From: an uncultured Bacillota bacterium
Lineage (GTDB): Bacteria; Bacillota; Clostridia; Peptostreptococcales; Anaerovoracaceae
Reading direction: 5' to 3'
NCBI GenBank assembly: GCA_959606705.1
Contig: CAUHLX010000181.1
Coordinates: 1 to 5,938, forward strand
Length of the DNA: 5,938 nt
The notes beneath the pieces are model-generated. The model was not told where the DNA came from. It saw only the letters and a program-made list of their open reading frames with translations, and made no database searches. The translations under genes and the position numbers were made by a program. Every line of letters starts with the position of its first letter. The first letter of the stretch is position 1. Shown one piece after another: positions 4,675 through 5,938 of this stretch.

Positions 4675-5938
4675 ATGAGCAATGAAAAGAGCGAGTTAAA
4701 AAGAACGTTAAAGTTGAAGGATCTGGTCTTTTACGGAATGGTCATGATGGTGCTGATCGCGCCCATGGCCGTGTTCGGGGAGGTCCAGCTGGCCAGTGAA
4801 GGGATGGCGCCGTTAGTCTATCTGGTAGGCGTGGTGGCCATGGTCTTTACCGCGCTGAGCTATATGCAGATGAGCAGCCGCTTTCCCGTGGCCGGCTCCG
4901 TATACGCTTACGTACAGCGAGGGATCAACCATCACGTGGGATTTGTGGCCGGCTGGCTGATTCTTTTGGACTATATTTTCGTACCGGCGTTCCTGTACGC
5001 CATCGTGGCCAGCTTGAGTGCGGGCTGGATTCCGGCCATTCCCCCCATCGTGTGGATTCTGATCTTCTTAGGCTTGAACACGGTGATCAACGTGCGAGGG
5101 GTGGAATACACCGCCAAAACGGACATCGTACTGTTTTTTATCGAGCTGGTGGCGGTTCTGATCTTCCTGATCGGCGGCATCAAGTTCATAATGGAAGGCG
5201 GGGGCACCGGCGCTTTCGTTTTGGACCCGCTGTATCAGCCGGATAAGATCAACCTGCCGTTTATCGCTTCGGCATGCAGTATCGCTTGTCTGTCCTTCCT
5301 GGGCTTTGACGGGATCAGTACGCTGGCGGACGAGGCCATCGAGCCGGAAAAGAACATTGGCAGGGCGACGCTGATTTCGCTGGTGTGCATCGGACTGCTG
5401 TTTGTGGTGGAAACCTATATCGCCTGTCTGGTGGAACCCAACTGGGCGGGGCTGGACATCTCCTCCGGATTCTATGATCTGGCGGCTAAGGCCATCGGAG
5501 AGTGGTTTTATGTGTTTCTGATGGCGGTGACCATCGCGGCGGCGGGCATCGCTAACACCATGGTGGCGCAGTCCTCCTGCGCTCGTCTGCTGTACAGCAT
5601 GGGCCGGGACCGGGTGGTGCCGAAGGTATTCGCCAGCGTTCACCCCAAATTTCAGACTCCTTATAAGGGAATCCTTATCATCGCCGGCTTTTCTCTGGTG
5701 ATTGCCGTAGCACTGCCCATCGACACGCTGGTGCGGCTGGTGAATTTCGGAGCCTTGTCCTCCTTCATCATGCTGAATTTTGCGGTCTTTTATTTCTTCT
5801 TTATAAAGGAGAAGAAGCGGGGACTGGGGGCCATCGTCAAATATGTGGTCTGCCCCTGGATGGGGATTTTGATTCTGGGCTATGTGTTCATGGGCTTCGA
5901 TAAGATCAGTTACATCGTAGGCTTTTCCTGGATGGCTT
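4675..5938 (+). CDS. APC-superfamily permease, PuuP-like, 3' end cut off
   Basis: An open frame of 421 codons from ATG 4675 to the right edge with no stop. It is a multi-helix membrane carrier of the amino acid-polyamine-organocation superfamily. Compared from memory with the E. coli putrescine importer PuuP, it shares FTALSYMQMSSRFPVAGS (58-75), GFVAGWLILLDYIFVP (89-104), LSFLGFDGISTLADEA (206-221), ARLLYSMGRDRVVPK (303-317), HPKFQTP (323-329) and VNFGAL (356-361). The frame reaches the region matching PuuP's last helices, so only a few tens of residues are probably missing. About eleven hydrophobic helices are visible. The ribosome binding site is modest: GAGG at 4664-4667, seven bases before the ATG. 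It lies 77 bases after the acetamidase-family gene on the same strand and is probably co-transcribed. Putrescine, another amine, an amino acid or an amide are all possible substrates. Confidence 0.92.
   Translation, partial: MSNEKSELKRTLKLKDLVFYGMVMMVLIAPMAVFGEVQLASEGMAPLVYLVGVVAMVFTALSYMQMSSRFPVAGSVYAYVQRGINHHVGFVAGWLILLDYIFVPAFLYAIVASLSAGWIPAIPPIVWILIFLGLNTVINVRGVEYTAKTDIVLFFIELVAVLIFLIGGIKFIMEGGGTGAFVLDPLYQPDKINLPFIASACSIACLSFLGFDGISTLADEAIEPEKNIGRATLISLVCIGLLFVVETYIACLVEPNWAGLDISSGFYDLAAKAIGEWFYVFLMAVTIAAAGIANTMVAQSSCARLLYSMGRDRVVPKVFASVHPKFQTPYKGILIIAGFSLVIAVALPIDTLVRLVNFGALSSFIMLNFAVFYFFFIKEKKRGLGAIVKYVVCPWMGILILGYVFMGFDKISYIVGFSWMA

Noticed and set aside
5068..5643. Minus-strand open frame of 191 codons within the permease
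   Set aside because: It is a shadow of the PuuP-like gene, which has many conserved APC motifs on the plus strand.
1..5938. Mobile element, CRISPR array, toxin-antitoxin or defence system
   Set aside because: No transposase, integrase, regularly spaced repeats, terminal inverted repeats or paired small toxin/antitoxin frames were seen; every long frame fits metabolism, transport or regulation.

Overview
The window looks like chromosomal DNA of a Gram-positive-type anaerobe, most likely a member of the Clostridia. This is inferred from strong AGGAGG-type ribosome binding sites, tight gene packing and the gene families present; the sequence itself does not fix the taxon. There are seven protein genes. 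The first and the last are cut by the window edges. I saw no rRNA, tRNA, CRISPR array, insertion sequence, phage gene or riboswitch. No gene-free stretch exceeds 300 bases: the longest are the 203-base divergent intergenic region (3504-3706) and a 77-base gap (4598-4674).

Left block, plus strand (1-2752): the C-terminal part of a short-chain dehydrogenase/reductase resembling the DHRS6/BDH2 (3-hydroxybutyrate dehydrogenase) branch; a complete neurotransmitter:sodium symporter (NSS) transporter; a 32-residue membrane peptide of the MetS type (small subunit of NSS amino acid importers); and a divergent pyrroline-5-carboxylate reductase (ProC-family) protein. The gaps are 39, 19 and 26 bases and every start has a good ribosome binding site, so these four genes are probably one operon. 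A simple reading is sodium-driven uptake of an amino acid followed by redox steps, but the ProC-like enzyme has several altered conserved positions and may not be a housekeeping proline enzyme.

Centre (2760-3706): a Crp/Fnr-family regulator on the minus strand. It ends 7 bases from the ProC-like gene, convergently. It diverges from the right block across a 203-base AT-rich region holding short direct and inverted repeats that are candidate operators.

Right block, plus strand (3707-5938): an acetamidase/formamidase-family hydrolase followed by a PuuP-like APC-superfamily permease that runs off the window. A transporter beside a hydrolase next to a divergent regulator suggests uptake and hydrolysis of an amide or amine compound under control of that regulator.

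Overall this is a small nitrogen-compound transport and catabolism locus. The points most worth a second look are the MetS-type microprotein, the cysteine-substituted ProC-like enzyme, the atypical Crp/Fnr protein and the repeats in its divergent promoter region. I do not see a clearly new biological system here.
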